A stretch of DNA of 46,036 nucleotides from Burkholderiales bacterium (GCA_947372225.1 CANBSV010000009.1:1-46036); one strand, 5' to 3'; numbered from the stretch's first letter, positions 1 through 8,191 are shown. Notes: generated by a model not told the origin, from the sequence alone. Program-made: numbers and translations.

Positions 1-218
1 AACCAGGCGCCGGCCGCGTCACACGCGTAATTTCGTTCGATGAAATCACGCAGACCGCGATGTTCGATCCGACTGCCCTTGGACTGCGGGAATGCCCCTG
101 CCGCCTGGGTGCGATCGTCGCGCAGGTACCAATCACCTCGGGCATCCAATGCCAGCCAGCCGCGGCAGTGGGGCACGTTCGGCCACTTTTTCAGCGCGGC
201 GGCGACGATGTCATCCAT
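1..218 (-). CDS. Conserved protein of unknown function, C-terminus cut by window edge
   Basis: An open frame starts with ATG at 218 and runs off the left edge, so about 72 N-terminal residues are visible. The start MDDIV is followed by a soluble sequence rich in Trp, Arg and Asp, with a WPNVPHC segment and a GWLALDARG segment, and later GSRIEH. There is no signal peptide or membrane segment. It begins 18 bases after the stop of the YheT-type hydrolase on the same strand, so it is probably the last visible gene of the ilvE operon. It resembles a small uncharacterised DUF family found in Burkholderiales, but I cannot name the family with certainty and propose no function. That it is coding is supported by its operon position, tight spacing and codon use like its neighbours. 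Confidence 0.7.
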   Translation of the reverse strand, partial: MDDIVAAALKKWPNVPHCRGWLALDARGDWYLRDDRTQAAGAFPQSKGSRIEHRGLRDFIERNYACDAAGAW

Positions 219-236
219 GGGCTGCGACGTGAAGGC

Positions 237-1235
237 TCAACCCTGCGGCCGCAGCCAGTGCAGCACACGCGTGGGGATGTCGACGAGCCGCCCGGGAAAT
301 CGGCCCGCCGTGAAGCCGGTGTGGCCGCCCCGCGAGGGTTGCCACAGGGTCACATGAGGACCCACCTCGGCCGGACGCGGCAGCGACGCCGCGGGTACGA
401 AAGGATCGTTGAGCGCATTGAGCAACAGCGCCGGAACCCGGATGCGGTGCAGATGCGGCTTGGCCGACGCTTTCGACCAGTAATCCTCGGCATTGCGAAA
501 GCCGTGGACTGGTGCGGTGTAAAGGTTGTCGAAGTCGTACAGGTCGCGTGCCGCCAGCATCTTCTCGTGACTGAACAACCCGGGGAACCGCTGCAGCTTT
601 TGCAGCGCTTTCGGACGCAGCGAGCGCATGAACATGCGGGTGTAGCCCTGCTGGTTGAACCCGCGGCGAATGGCGTGCCCGCAAGCGGTCAGGTCGACAG
701 GCGACGACACGGCGGCAAGGGCTTCCACGCGGGCACAGGCCGACTCGCCTGCCTCTTGCGCCCAACGCAGCAACGCATTGCCGCCCAGCGAGATACCCAC
801 CGCCACGCAGGGGCCGGCGTGACGCGCGGCAAACCGATCCAGGATCCAGCCGACCTCTTCGAAATCTCCCGAATGGTAGGCACGCGCGGTCAGGTTGGGA
901 TGGCCCGAGCAGCCCCGAAAGTGCGGCACTGCAAAGCGCCAGCCCAGTTGCTGCGCCACCTGCGCGTAAGGACGAACAGAGTGGCTCGCCGAGGAGCCCT
1001 CCAGCCCATGAAACAGCACCAGGAGCGGTGTGTCGATGGTGACCGCGCCGGCGGGTTCGAGCCAGTCGACGTCGATGAAATCGTCGTCCGGCGTGGTCCA
1101 GCGCTCGCGCACGAAGGTCGGCCGGAAACCATCGACGCGCTTGCACACCACCGCGGGCCAGATCGTTTGCACATTGCCGCCCAACGCGCCGTTGCCCAGC
1201 AGCCAGCCGGGCGTCGCGTCAGCCGGCTGCGTCAA
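237..1235 (-). CDS. YheT-family alpha/beta hydrolase
   Basis: A predicted alpha/beta-fold hydrolase of about 332 residues, the usual length of the YheT / embryogenesis-associated family. The N-terminus has the family segment GGNVQTIWP. An oxyanion-hole-like LFHGLEGSS follows, then the nucleophile elbow GISLGG, a late acidic residue in LNDPFVP and a His in SRGGHTGF, which together give a Ser-Asp-His triad. No signal peptide is seen. The substrate is unknown; relatives are esterase-like. The frame stays open upstream through the preceding gene. I chose the TTG at 1235 because it overlaps the stop of the SnoaL-like gene (TTGA), which fits translational coupling. It lies in a minus-strand run behind ilvE, with a small gene of unknown function 18 bases downstream. 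The start is less certain than the identity. Confidence 0.85.
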   Translation of the reverse strand: MTQPADATPGWLLGNGALGGNVQTIWPAVVCKRVDGFRPTFVRERWTTPDDDFIDVDWLEPAGAVTIDTPLLVLFHGLEGSSASHSVRPYAQVAQQLGWRFAVPHFRGCSGHPNLTARAYHSGDFEEVGWILDRFAARHAGPCVAVGISLGGNALLRWAQEAGESACARVEALAAVSSPVDLTACGHAIRRGFNQQGYTRMFMRSLRPKALQKLQRFPGLFSHEKMLAARDLYDFDNLYTAPVHGFRNAEDYWSKASAKPHLHRIRVPALLLNALNDPFVPAASLPRPAEVGPHVTLWQPSRGGHTGFTAGRFPGRLVDIPTRVLHWLRPQG

Positions 1236-1678
1236 TGCAGCACGGTCGACGATTCGACCATCTCCTGGGCTTCGCGGGCCGATCCGGGGCTGGCGTGGTG
1301 AGCCACGATGCGCCAGCCCAGCGGGGTCTTGAGGTAGACGTTGGTGGCAATCACCCAGCTGGACTGCATGCCGCTGTCCAGCGGCATCTGAACCCGTTCG
1401 AGCACGCTGTGAACGGCGCTGAACATGGTTTGCAGCCGGCTGACCTTCTCGGGGTGCACGTCGATCACGCCATGCGCAAAGATGGCCTCGAAACTTGCCC
1501 GAATGGCCGCGGCACCGACCATTCGTGGGCCGCCCGGGTGGACACAGGAGATCTCGTCGTCGTCGCCCCACACGGCCATGAGCCGCTCCAGTTCACCGTG
1601 CTGCAGCGCCTCGTAGAACTGCTGCTCGGCGTCTTCAGGTGTGGGCAGCGTGGCCGGCGGAGCCTTCGGCGAGTTCAT
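1232..1678 (-). CDS. SnoaL-like / NTF2-fold protein
   Basis: A 148-residue soluble protein with the pattern of the SnoaL-like / DUF4440 branch of the NTF2 fold. It has an N-terminal helix with EQQFYEALQHGELERLM, then VWGDDDEISCVHPGG, and a C-terminal strand region with GWRIVAHHASP. Such proteins form small cone-shaped alpha+beta barrels that act as ketosteroid-isomerase-like enzymes or ligand binders; no specific reaction can be assigned. The ATG at 1678 lies 18 bases after the stop of the zf-CHCC gene. Its own stop overlaps the likely TTG start of the hydrolase. The gene therefore belongs to the ilvE-led minus-strand run. Confidence 0.85.
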   Translation of the reverse strand: MNSPKAPPATLPTPEDAEQQFYEALQHGELERLMAVWGDDDEISCVHPGGPRMVGAAAIRASFEAIFAHGVIDVHPEKVSRLQTMFSAVHSVLERVQMPLDSGMQSSWVIATNVYLKTPLGWRIVAHHASPGSAREAQEMVESSTVLH

Positions 1679-1696
1679 GCGAGGGCTCCGGGGTGA

Positions 1697-1900
1697 TCAG
1701 TGGGCGTGGACTTTTTCGCCGGCCTTCAGCGCGTACACCGCGCCACAGTAAGGGCACTTGCCCGATCCGGTGGTGACAACGTCGATGAAGACCTTGGGGT
1801 GGTTGCTCCACAACGCCATCCTGGGGTTGGGGCAAGCCACCACACCCGGGCCTTGCAGCTCGTGCGCGGTGACTTCAATGGCTTCGGGGGTTGCGCTCAT
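1697..1900 (-). CDS. zf-CHCC zinc-finger domain protein
   Basis: A 67-residue protein that is essentially one zf-CHCC domain, the fold of the mitochondrial complex I accessory subunit NDUFS6. The likely zinc ligands are C23 (VACPNP), H34 (WSNHPKVFID) and the pair C49 and C52 (CPYCGAVY). The surrounding pattern Cys, NHPKV-[FY]-[IL] and C-P-Y-C-G is typical. The bacterial role is unknown; the family name suggests a metal-binding accessory or folding role, and this is inference. It starts 36 bases after the ilvE stop and ends 18 bases before the SnoaL-like gene. The ilvE / zf-CHCC pairing appears to be common in Burkholderiales. Confidence 0.9.
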   Translation of the reverse strand: MSATPEAIEVTAHELQGPGVVACPNPRMALWSNHPKVFIDVVTTGSGKCPYCGAVYALKAGEKVHAH

Positions 1901-1936
1901 GGTGTCGCTTCCTGGGTGGTGCTGGTTGGAGTCGGC

Positions 1937-2860
1937 TCAGACCGGAGTCAGCCACTCAAGGTACTTTGGATTGCGTCCGTTGACGATATCGAAAAACGCG
2001 GCCTGGATCTTTTCGGTAATGGGACCGCGCGAGCCGCAGCCGATCTCGAGTCGGTCCAGTTCGCGAATCGGAGTCACCTCGGCCGCAGTGCCGGTGAAGA
2101 AGGCCTCGTCGCAGATGTAGACCTCGTCGCGGGTGATGCGCTTTTCGATGACCTTCAGGCCCAAGTCGGCACAGATCGCGAAGATCGTGTTGCGGGTGAT
2201 GCCGTTGAGCGCTCCGGCCGACAAGTCGGGCGTGTAGACCACGCCGTTCTTCACGACGAACAGGTTCTCTCCGGCTCCTTCGCTCACAAAGCCGCTGGAG
2301 TCCAGCAACAGAGCCTCGTCATAGCCATCATCGGTGGCTTCCATGTTGGCGAGGATCGAGTTGGTGTAGTTGCTCACCGCCTTGGCCTGCGTCATGGTGA
2401 TATTGACGTGGTGGCGTGTATAGCTGCTGGTCTTGACGCGGATGCCTCGCTTGAGCCCTTCTTCACCGAGGTAGGCGCCCCAGGTCCAGGCGGCGACCAT
2501 CAGGTGAATCGTGTTGCCCTTGGGACTGACGCCGAGCTTCTTGTCGCCGATCCACACCAGCGGCCGGATGTAGCCACTGTCCAGCTTGTTTTCGCGCACC
2601 ACCGTTCGCTGAGCCTCGAAGACCTGCTCGAACGAGAACGGAATTTTCATGCGCAGGATCTTGGCGCTGTTGAAAAGCCGCTCGGTGTGCTCACGCAACC
2701 GAAAGATCGCCGGCCCCTGCGCCGTGTTGTAGGCGCGCACACCCTCGAAGGCTCCGCAGCCGTAGTGCAACGTGTGCGACAGCACGTGGATCTTGGCATC
2801 GCGCCACTCCACCAGTTCGCCGTCCATCCAGATCTTGCCGTCGCGGTCGGACATCGACAT
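1937..2860 (-). CDS. ilvE: Branched-chain amino acid aminotransferase
   Basis: A PLP-dependent fold-type IV transaminase that makes the last step of valine, leucine and isoleucine synthesis, and the first of their breakdown, with 2-oxoglutarate / glutamate as partner. It is 307 residues, the normal length. The PLP lysine is K160 in the segment QAKAVSNY. Other family segments are HTLHYGCGAFEGVRAY near residues 29-44, EGAGENLF, and GTAAEVTPIREL near the C-terminus. The ATG at 2860 is preceded by a GAGAG element; a second in-frame ATG two codons later cannot be excluded. It is the first gene of a minus-strand run of five, and a TAAAAT -10-like element lies 30 bases upstream. Confidence 0.97.
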   Translation of the reverse strand: MSMSDRDGKIWMDGELVEWRDAKIHVLSHTLHYGCGAFEGVRAYNTAQGPAIFRLREHTERLFNSAKILRMKIPFSFEQVFEAQRTVVRENKLDSGYIRPLVWIGDKKLGVSPKGNTIHLMVAAWTWGAYLGEEGLKRGIRVKTSSYTRHHVNITMTQAKAVSNYTNSILANMEATDDGYDEALLLDSSGFVSEGAGENLFVVKNGVVYTPDLSAGALNGITRNTIFAICADLGLKVIEKRITRDEVYICDEAFFTGTAAEVTPIRELDRLEIGCGSRGPITEKIQAAFFDIVNGRNPKYLEWLTPV

Positions 2861-3241
2861 GAAAGTCTCTCAATGCAAAAAGATGGCGGATTTTAGGTGT
2901 GCGTGGCGCGAGCGGTGTCCGCAAACAATCTTGCGGCCGGGCAGCATGGCGAGATTGACTCGGCGCGTATCGGGCGGCCGTGATGTTTCACCGCCCAATC
3001 GCCCGCTCATAGGGTCGGCGGCTGGCATCGGGGTCGGCAGGCTGTCCCCAAATCCACACCGCGATGCATCCCTCGCGCCGACCAACCGGAGCGGCCCAGC
3101 TCGGCGAAATGGTGCTTGTCCGTGATGAATGCCCGCATTGAGTGCCCCGCCCCCCCTGGTCAGGGGATTCATCGACAACGACCTGCCGGACACACTTGCC
3201 TATCGGTCTATCGCCAACAAAAACCTTCTTGCAGGTCAACC
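2861..3241. other. Intergenic region between ilvE and the PEP-CTERM gene
   Basis: These 381 bases separate two divergent genes. Apart from the TAAAAT element for ilvE I find no convincing gene. The reading frames here are short, lack ribosome-binding sites and have no recognisable protein character. A sigma-54 -24/-12 element, known upstream of some exosortase-linked genes, was looked for before the PEP-CTERM gene. The nearest match has the wrong spacing between GG and GC. A heptamer GGTCGGC occurs twice near 3013 and 3032, with its complement near 3078, which may be chance in GC-rich DNA. Confidence 0.6.
2890..2895 (-). promoter_or_regulatory. Possible -10 element upstream of ilvE
   Basis: On the minus strand the hexamer TAAAAT (5 of 6 to the sigma-70 -10 consensus) lies 29 bases before the ilvE start in a GC-rich setting. 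I see no good -35 at the usual spacing, so this is a weak prediction. Confidence 0.35.
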
Positions 3242-3721
3242 ATGAAATCCACTGAAATTCGCATCGTCGTCTCCGCCATCGCTGCATGCTTGGCATTGAT
3301 GGGTTCAGGCATCGCTCATGCCAAGGAGTCGAAGGAGGATCGTACGGAGCAAAAGTCGAGCGACGCCAAGCCTGGCAACAAGAGCGACGAGCAGGACGGA
3401 GGGACCTTCGAGCAAAAGTCAAATAGCAACACCGACGACAAGAAAAAGGAAGACGACAAGTCCGTCAAGGACGACTCACCCGCGTTCCAACCGCCGGCAC
3501 AAAAATCAGAGCAGCCGAAGCCCGAGGAAAAGTCTTTTGAAGAAGGATGCGGCCAAGGGGACAAGGAGTACTCCGGTCACCCGTTCGATCCGAAGGTGGA
3601 TCGCGAGCATGACGACGGCATAGGCCACTGCTCGCCGGTCCCTGAGCCAGAAACCTACGCGCTGATGCTCGCCGGCCTGGGTGTCGTTGGCTTCGTGGCG
3701 CGCCGGCGCAAGGCCGACTGA
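3242..3721 (+). CDS. PEP-CTERM sorting-domain protein, highly charged
   Basis: A 159-residue predicted secreted protein. It has an N-terminal signal peptide (charged start, hydrophobic core near residues 8-23, cleavage near GIAHA-KE). A low-complexity hydrophilic middle of Lys, Glu, Asp, Ser and Gln follows, with a recurring QKS motif. The C-terminus is a classical exosortase sorting signal: PVPEPETYALMLAGL, a hydrophobic stretch, then the basic end ARRRKAD. Exosortase/EpsH cleaves such tails and the substrates are exported with exopolysaccharide or biofilm matrix. Two Cys in the stretch EEGCGQGDKEY...GIGHCSP just before the tail could form a disulfide. No exosortase or polysaccharide genes are in the window, so this is an orphan substrate. 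The ATG at 3242 begins the signal peptide; an upstream ATG in the same frame would add a segment with no signal character. Confidence 0.88.
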   Translation: MKSTEIRIVVSAIAACLALMGSGIAHAKESKEDRTEQKSSDAKPGNKSDEQDGGTFEQKSNSNTDDKKKEDDKSVKDDSPAFQPPAQKSEQPKPEEKSFEEGCGQGDKEYSGHPFDPKVDREHDDGIGHCSPVPEPETYALMLAGLGVVGFVARRRKAD

Positions 3722-3747
3722 ACGCCCGCCTCAGCGGCCTCGCGCCA

Positions 3748-3768
3748 CCCCGCTTCGGCGGGGTTTTT
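3748..3768 (+). terminator. Rho-independent terminator after PEP-CTERM gene
   Basis: A perfect 6-bp GC stem (CCCCGC / GCGGGG) with a TTCG tetraloop is followed directly by TTTTT, 27 bases after the stop of the PEP-CTERM gene. On the minus strand there is no T-run, so it serves the plus-strand gene rather than convergent radA. Confidence 0.85.
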
Positions 3769-3774
3769 CGTTTT

Positions 3775-5145
3775 TCAGAGACCTCGCACGACGTCGATGG
3801 CCTGTTCGATTCGTTCGACCGCATGAATCGTCAGACCCTCGATCGGCTTCTTCGGTGCGTTGGCCTTGGGCACGACCGCGATGCTGAAACCGAGCTTGGC
3901 GGCCTCTTTGAGGCGCTCCTGGCCTCGCGGCGCGGGGCGCACCTCGCCCGCCAGGCCGACTTCGCCAAAGGCAATGAAGCCGCGCGGCAGCGGTCTGCCG
4001 CGCAGGCTGCTTTGGATCGCCAGCATCACCGCCAGATCAGCGGCCGGCTCGGCGATGCGCACCCCGCCCACGGCGTTGACGAACACATCCTGATCCGAGC
4101 ACGCAATGCCCGCGTGACGGTGCAGCACCGCCAGCATCATGGCGAGGCGGTCGCGGTCGAGTCCCACACTCAGGCGCCGGGGGCTGGGTCCCCCGCTGTC
4201 GACCAGCGCCTGGATTTCGACGAGCAGCGGCCGCGTGCCTTCCAGTGTGACAAGAACGCACGAGCCGGCCACCGGATCGCCATGCGTCGACAGAAAGATC
4301 GCGCTCGGGTTGGCCACGCCCTTGAGACCGCGTTCGGTCATGGCGAACACGCCGATCTCGTTGACCGCGCCAAAGCGGTTCTTGATGGCGCGCACGAGGC
4401 GGAAGCTGCTGTGCGTGTCGCCCTCAAAGTACAGCACGGTGTCGACGATGTGCTCAAGCACGCGCGGGCCGGCCAGTGCGCCTTCCTTGGTCACATGGCC
4501 GACCAACACGATGGTGGTACCGCTTGATTTGGCGATGCGGGTGAGCTGCGCCGCGCACTCGCGCACCTGCGCCACCGATCCCGGCGCCGAGGTGAGCGCA
4601 TCGCTGTAGACGGTCTGGATCGAGTCGATCACGCACACCGCTGGCTGCTCGGCGACGATGGTGGCTGCGATCTTCTCAAGCTGAATCTCGGCGATCACGC
4701 GCACCTGCGAGCCACCGCTTGCCTCGCCCAGTCCCAGCCGGCGTGAGCGAAGCGCGACTTGCGCGCCCGACTCCTCGCCGCTTACATAGAGCGTGCGCAC
4801 GTTGCGCGACAGAGCGTCGAGTGCCTGCAGCAAGAGCGTCGATTTCCCGATGCCCGGATCGCCGCCGATCAGCACCACGCCGCCGGCCACGATGCCGCCG
4901 CCCAGCACGCGGTCAAGCTCGTCGATGCCCGTGGGTTGGCGGTCGACGTCCGAGGCCTCGATGTCCGCCAGCGTAGCCACCGGTAGCGCCCCTGCCAGCG
5001 CCTGGTAGCGGTGCTTGGGTCCGGCAGCGTCGGCGACCGACTCGACCAGTGTGTTCCAGGCCTCGCACGACGGGCATTTGCCCAACCACTTGGGACTGGT
5101 GCCGCCGCAATCAGAGCAGGTGTAAATCGATTTGACTTTGCTCAT
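3775..5145 (-). CDS. radA: DNA repair protein RadA
   Basis: A RecA-like ATPase that helps process recombination intermediates by promoting branch migration. It is 456 residues, the typical length. The N-terminal C4 zinc finger has C10, C13, C24 and C27. The Walker A is GGDPGIGKST with K101, and the RadA-specific IKNRFG motif follows in the ATPase core. The C-terminal part is a Lon-protease-like domain (VNAVGGVRIAEPAADLAV... and the GEVGLAGEVR segment). The ATG at 5145 overlaps the stop of arfB (ATGA), so it is the third gene of an alr-arfB-radA operon. It converges on the PEP-CTERM gene. Confidence 0.97.
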   Translation of the reverse strand: MSKVKSIYTCSDCGGTSPKWLGKCPSCEAWNTLVESVADAAGPKHRYQALAGALPVATLADIEASDVDRQPTGIDELDRVLGGGIVAGGVVLIGGDPGIGKSTLLLQALDALSRNVRTLYVSGEESGAQVALRSRRLGLGEASGGSQVRVIAEIQLEKIAATIVAEQPAVCVIDSIQTVYSDALTSAPGSVAQVRECAAQLTRIAKSSGTTIVLVGHVTKEGALAGPRVLEHIVDTVLYFEGDTHSSFRLVRAIKNRFGAVNEIGVFAMTERGLKGVANPSAIFLSTHGDPVAGSCVLVTLEGTRPLLVEIQALVDSGGPSPRRLSVGLDRDRLAMMLAVLHRHAGIACSDQDVFVNAVGGVRIAEPAADLAVMLAIQSSLRGRPLPRGFIAFGEVGLAGEVRPAPRGQERLKEAAKLGFSIAVVPKANAPKKPIEGLTIHAVERIEQAIDVVRGL

Positions 5146-5549
5146 TCGTTGACTTTTCCCCGTGCGGCCTTGACCTGCGAGCGCTGGCTCTTGCCCTCGA
5201 GCCGGCGTTGTTTGGACCCAAAGGTGGGTTTCGTCGCGCGACGCACGCGCGGCGGCGTGGCCACGCTGTCGACCAGTTCCTGCAACCGCGCCAGCGCGTC
5301 GACGCGGTTGGCGTCCTGGCTGCGCGAGGTCTGCGCCTTGATCACCACCACGCCCTCGTCAGTGATGCGCTGGTCGCTCACGGCAAGCAACCGCTGCTTC
5401 ACGTCGTCGGGCAGTGAGGAGGCCGGCACGTCAAACCGCAGATGCACCGCGCTTGACACCTTGTTGACGTTTTGCCCACCGGCGCCCTGTGCACGGATGG
5501 CGGTGAATTCGACCTCGCTCTCGAGCACCGTGTGCCGCGGGGTGCTCAT
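5142..5549 (-). CDS. arfB: Ribosome-rescue peptidyl-tRNA hydrolase ArfB (YaeJ)
   Basis: A class-I release-factor-like protein that rescues ribosomes stalled on mRNAs without a stop codon by hydrolysing peptidyl-tRNA. It is 135 residues from MSTPRHT. The catalytic GGQ is at residues 24-26 in GAGGQNVNKVSS. The C-terminal basic tail (KPTFGSKQRRLEGKSQRSQVKAARGK) is the part that enters the mRNA channel in E. coli ArfB. An in-frame upstream start at 5588 would overlap the end of alr. I prefer the ATG at 5549, which lies 13 bases after alr and matches family N-termini. Its stop overlaps the radA start. Confidence 0.95.
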   Translation of the reverse strand: MSTPRHTVLESEVEFTAIRAQGAGGQNVNKVSSAVHLRFDVPASSLPDDVKQRLLAVSDQRITDEGVVVIKAQTSRSQDANRVDALARLQELVDSVATPPRVRRATKPTFGSKQRRLEGKSQRSQVKAARGKVNE

Positions 5550-5562
5550 CGGCGCAACCCGT

Positions 5563-6690
5563 TCAGCCGATCGACACGGTGGGCACACGCGCCGACAACG
5601 CGCACATCAACTCATAGCCGACGGTGCCGGCGGGCTGCGCCACCTCGTCGATGGGCAACAAGGCGCGCCGCGACGAGCGGCCCCACAGGGTCACCTCGCT
5701 GCCGATGCGCGCCTCAGGCACAGGCGTGAGGTCCACCGCGAGCGTATCCATCGAGACCCGCCCGACCAGGCCGCAGCGCGCACCGTCGACCAGCACCGGC
5801 GTGCCATTGGGCGCCGATCGCGGATAGCCGTCCGCATAACCGCAAGCCACCACGCCGATGCGCATCGACTGCTCGGCCACAAAGCGGCTGCCGTAGCCCA
5901 CGGTGTCGCCGGGCTGAAGATCCTGCATGGCGATCAACTTGCTGCGCAGCGACATCGCCGGCTGCAAATCCCAGTCGGCAATGCCGCGGGTGGGAAAGTC
6001 AGGCGACGAACCATAAAGCGCAATGCCCGGTCGGACCCAGTCGCCACGCGCATCGCTGTCGTAAGGCGCGTAGCGCAAGACCGCCGCACTGTTGGACACG
6101 GAGCGCTCGCCCGACAAGCCCTCGGCGGCGGCTTCGAACACCGCCATCTGACGATCAATGCCGCGCGCCACTCCCGGCACGCCGGCATCAGCGCGCAAGT
6201 CGGCATCGGCAAAGTGCGTCATCAGCGTGATGCTTTCCACCTGGGTCAGACCGCTCAAGCGAAGCCAGGCCGAGCGGTAGGCTGCCGCCGTGAAGCCCAG
6301 GCGGTTCATGCCGCTGTTGAGCTTGAGAAACACATGGTGGGCTTGCTGCGTCTTGTGAGCGGCCAGCCAGTCGATCTGCGACTCGCGGTGCACCGTGTGC
6401 CACAAGCGCAGCCGCGAACACAGCTCGAGATCGCGCGGCTCGAAGCAGCCTTCAAGCAGCAGGATCGGGCCCCGCCAGCCCAGCTCGCGCACCCGCTGGG
6501 CTTCATCGAGATCGAGCAGCGCAAAGCCGTCGGCACCCTGCAGCCCCGCATAAGCACGCTCGATACCGTGCCCGTAGGCATTGGCCTTGACCACGGCCCA
6601 CAACTTAGCCTCTGGCGCGTGGGCCCGGGCGCGCCGCAGGTTGTGCGCCAAAGCGTCAGTGTGAATCAGGGCTTCGATGGGACGCGGCAT
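5563..6690 (-). CDS. alr: Alanine racemase
   Basis: A PLP enzyme that interconverts L- and D-alanine, supplying D-alanine for peptidoglycan. It is 375 residues from MPRPIEAL. The N-terminal TIM barrel carries the PLP lysine K35 in VVKANAYGHG. The C-terminal domain has the catalytic-tyrosine segment GDTVGYGSRF and the conserved VSMDTLAVDL. The frame extends 21 codons upstream, but the ATG at 6690 matches the family N-terminus. It is the first gene of the alr-arfB-radA run and is divergent from lplT across 223 bases. The coupling of alr and radA is frequent in betaproteobacteria. Confidence 0.96.
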   Translation of the reverse strand: MPRPIEALIHTDALAHNLRRARAHAPEAKLWAVVKANAYGHGIERAYAGLQGADGFALLDLDEAQRVRELGWRGPILLLEGCFEPRDLELCSRLRLWHTVHRESQIDWLAAHKTQQAHHVFLKLNSGMNRLGFTAAAYRSAWLRLSGLTQVESITLMTHFADADLRADAGVPGVARGIDRQMAVFEAAAEGLSGERSVSNSAAVLRYAPYDSDARGDWVRPGIALYGSSPDFPTRGIADWDLQPAMSLRSKLIAMQDLQPGDTVGYGSRFVAEQSMRIGVVACGYADGYPRSAPNGTPVLVDGARCGLVGRVSMDTLAVDLTPVPEARIGSEVTLWGRSSRRALLPIDEVAQPAGTVGYELMCALSARVPTVSIG

Positions 6691-6913
6691 GGGTGGGGTT
6701 CGCTGACAAACAGGCGGCCCGGGCGGGCCAATGGTCGAAGCACAAAAAATCATTTTGCCGCAGCCACTCGCCAGCCCCTGTCCAAAGCACCAGCCCGACC
6801 GACGCCAGCTTGCCGCGCGCCGAATACCCCCGTGCTATAACCCGCGCCGCAGGGAGACCCGTTGGCTCCACGGCTGGGTCACGTCGACCCGGACAGCCGT
6901 GCCCCACGAGCGA

Positions 6914-8191
6914 ATGAAAAAAGGTTTCTACACGATCATGGCCGCGCAGTTTTTCAGCTCGCTGGCTGATAACGCGCTGTTCGTGGCGGCTGTCGAGCTG
7001 CTCAAGACGTCAGGACAACCCGAGTGGCAGCGTGCCGCCCTGGTACCGATGTTCGCTTTGTTCTTCGTGATGCTGGCTCCGTTCGTGGGAGCGATCGCCG
7101 ATGCACGGCCCAAGGGTCAGGTGATGTTCTTCTCGAACCTGATCAAGGTGACGGGTTGCCTGATGATGTTGTTTGGCAGCCACCCGTTGATGTCTTACGC
7201 CATCGTCGGTCTGGGGGCGGCGGCCTACTCGCCAGCCAAGTACGGCATCCTGACCGAACTGCTGCCGAACTCGCAACTCGTGCAGGCCAACGGCTGGATC
7301 GAGGGTCTGACCATACTGTCGATCATCCTGGGCGTGATGCTTGGCGGGCAACTCGTGGGGCCGGTGGCATCGTCTCACCTGCTGGCACTCGACCTTCCCT
7401 TGATCGACCTGGGCATCGACACACCGGCCGAGGCCGCGATCGCGGCCATGGTTCTGCTGTACATGCTGGCCGCGGCGTTCAATCTGCGCATTCCGCGCAC
7501 CGAAGCGCCGCTGCAGCCGATTGCTCACAGTGTGATCGGGCTGGTCGCTGACTTTCATCGCTGCAACCGGCGGCTATGGTCTGACAAGCTGGGCCAGATC
7601 TCGCTGGCAACCACGACGCTTTTCTGGGGGGTGTCCGGCAACCTTCGCTACATCGTGCTGGCCTGGGCCGCTGTGGCCCTGAGTTACGACACGACCCAGG
7701 CCTCGGCACTGGTGGGCGTGGTGGCGATCGGCACGGCTGCCGGCGCAGTGGCAGCCTCGTTGCGGATGCGACTCGACCAGGCCACCACCGTGATTCCTCT
7801 GGGCATCGCCATGGGACTGCTGGTGATCGGTGTGACAGTCACCACCCACGTGTGGGTGGCCGCACCGCTGCTGGTCCTGCTCGGCGGGTTGGGGGGGTTC
7901 ATGGTGGTGCCCATGAACGCGCTGCTCCAACACCGTGGGCACAACCTGATGGGCGCGGGTCGGTCGATCGCGGTCCAGAACTTCAATGAGCAAGGCGCCA
8001 TCCTCGGCCTCGGTGCCCTGTACGCCGGCATGACGAAGCTGGGTTTGTCAGCCTATGCGGCCATGGCTATTTTTGGTGTGCTGGTCACGGGCATGATGTG
8101 GCTGATCCGCCGCTGGCACCAAACCAACTGCGTGCAGCACAAGGTCGAGGTGGATCACCTGCTGGCGCTGGCTCGCAGCGACCCGCACTGA
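6914..8191 (+). CDS. lplT: Lysophospholipid transporter LplT (MFS)
   Basis: An inner-membrane MFS flippase that brings lysophospholipids (mainly lyso-PE) into the cytoplasm for re-acylation. It is 425 residues with about 12 hydrophobic segments. The start MKKGFYTIMAAQFFSSLADN and the segments AAYSPAKYGILTELLP and QANGWIEGLTI are strongly typical of the family. In some bacteria it is joined or adjacent to the acyltransferase Aas; no aas gene is present here. The ATG at 6914 matches the family; in-frame sequence upstream has no membrane or family character. The TATAAC near 6835 could be a -10 element but lacks a well-placed -35. Confidence 0.95.
   Translation: MKKGFYTIMAAQFFSSLADNALFVAAVELLKTSGQPEWQRAALVPMFALFFVMLAPFVGAIADARPKGQVMFFSNLIKVTGCLMMLFGSHPLMSYAIVGLGAAAYSPAKYGILTELLPNSQLVQANGWIEGLTILSIILGVMLGGQLVGPVASSHLLALDLPLIDLGIDTPAEAAIAAMVLLYMLAAAFNLRIPRTEAPLQPIAHSVIGLVADFHRCNRRLWSDKLGQISLATTTLFWGVSGNLRYIVLAWAAVALSYDTTQASALVGVVAIGTAAGAVAASLRMRLDQATTVIPLGIAMGLLVIGVTVTTHVWVAAPLLVLLGGLGGFMVVPMNALLQHRGHNLMGAGRSIAVQNFNEQGAILGLGALYAGMTKLGLSAYAAMAIFGVLVTGMMWLIRRWHQTNCVQHKVEVDHLLALARSDPH

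Noticed and set aside
3190..3215. Sigma-54 promoter for the PEP-CTERM gene
   Set aside because: A GG and a GC occur near GGACACACTTGC but with 8 instead of 10 bases between; the rest of the consensus is absent.
5011..6840. 609-codon open frame on the plus strand across alr-arfB-radA
   Set aside because: It is antisense to three strongly recognised genes. Its protein is Arg/His/Ala-rich and has no family character, as expected for an antisense frame in GC-rich coding DNA.
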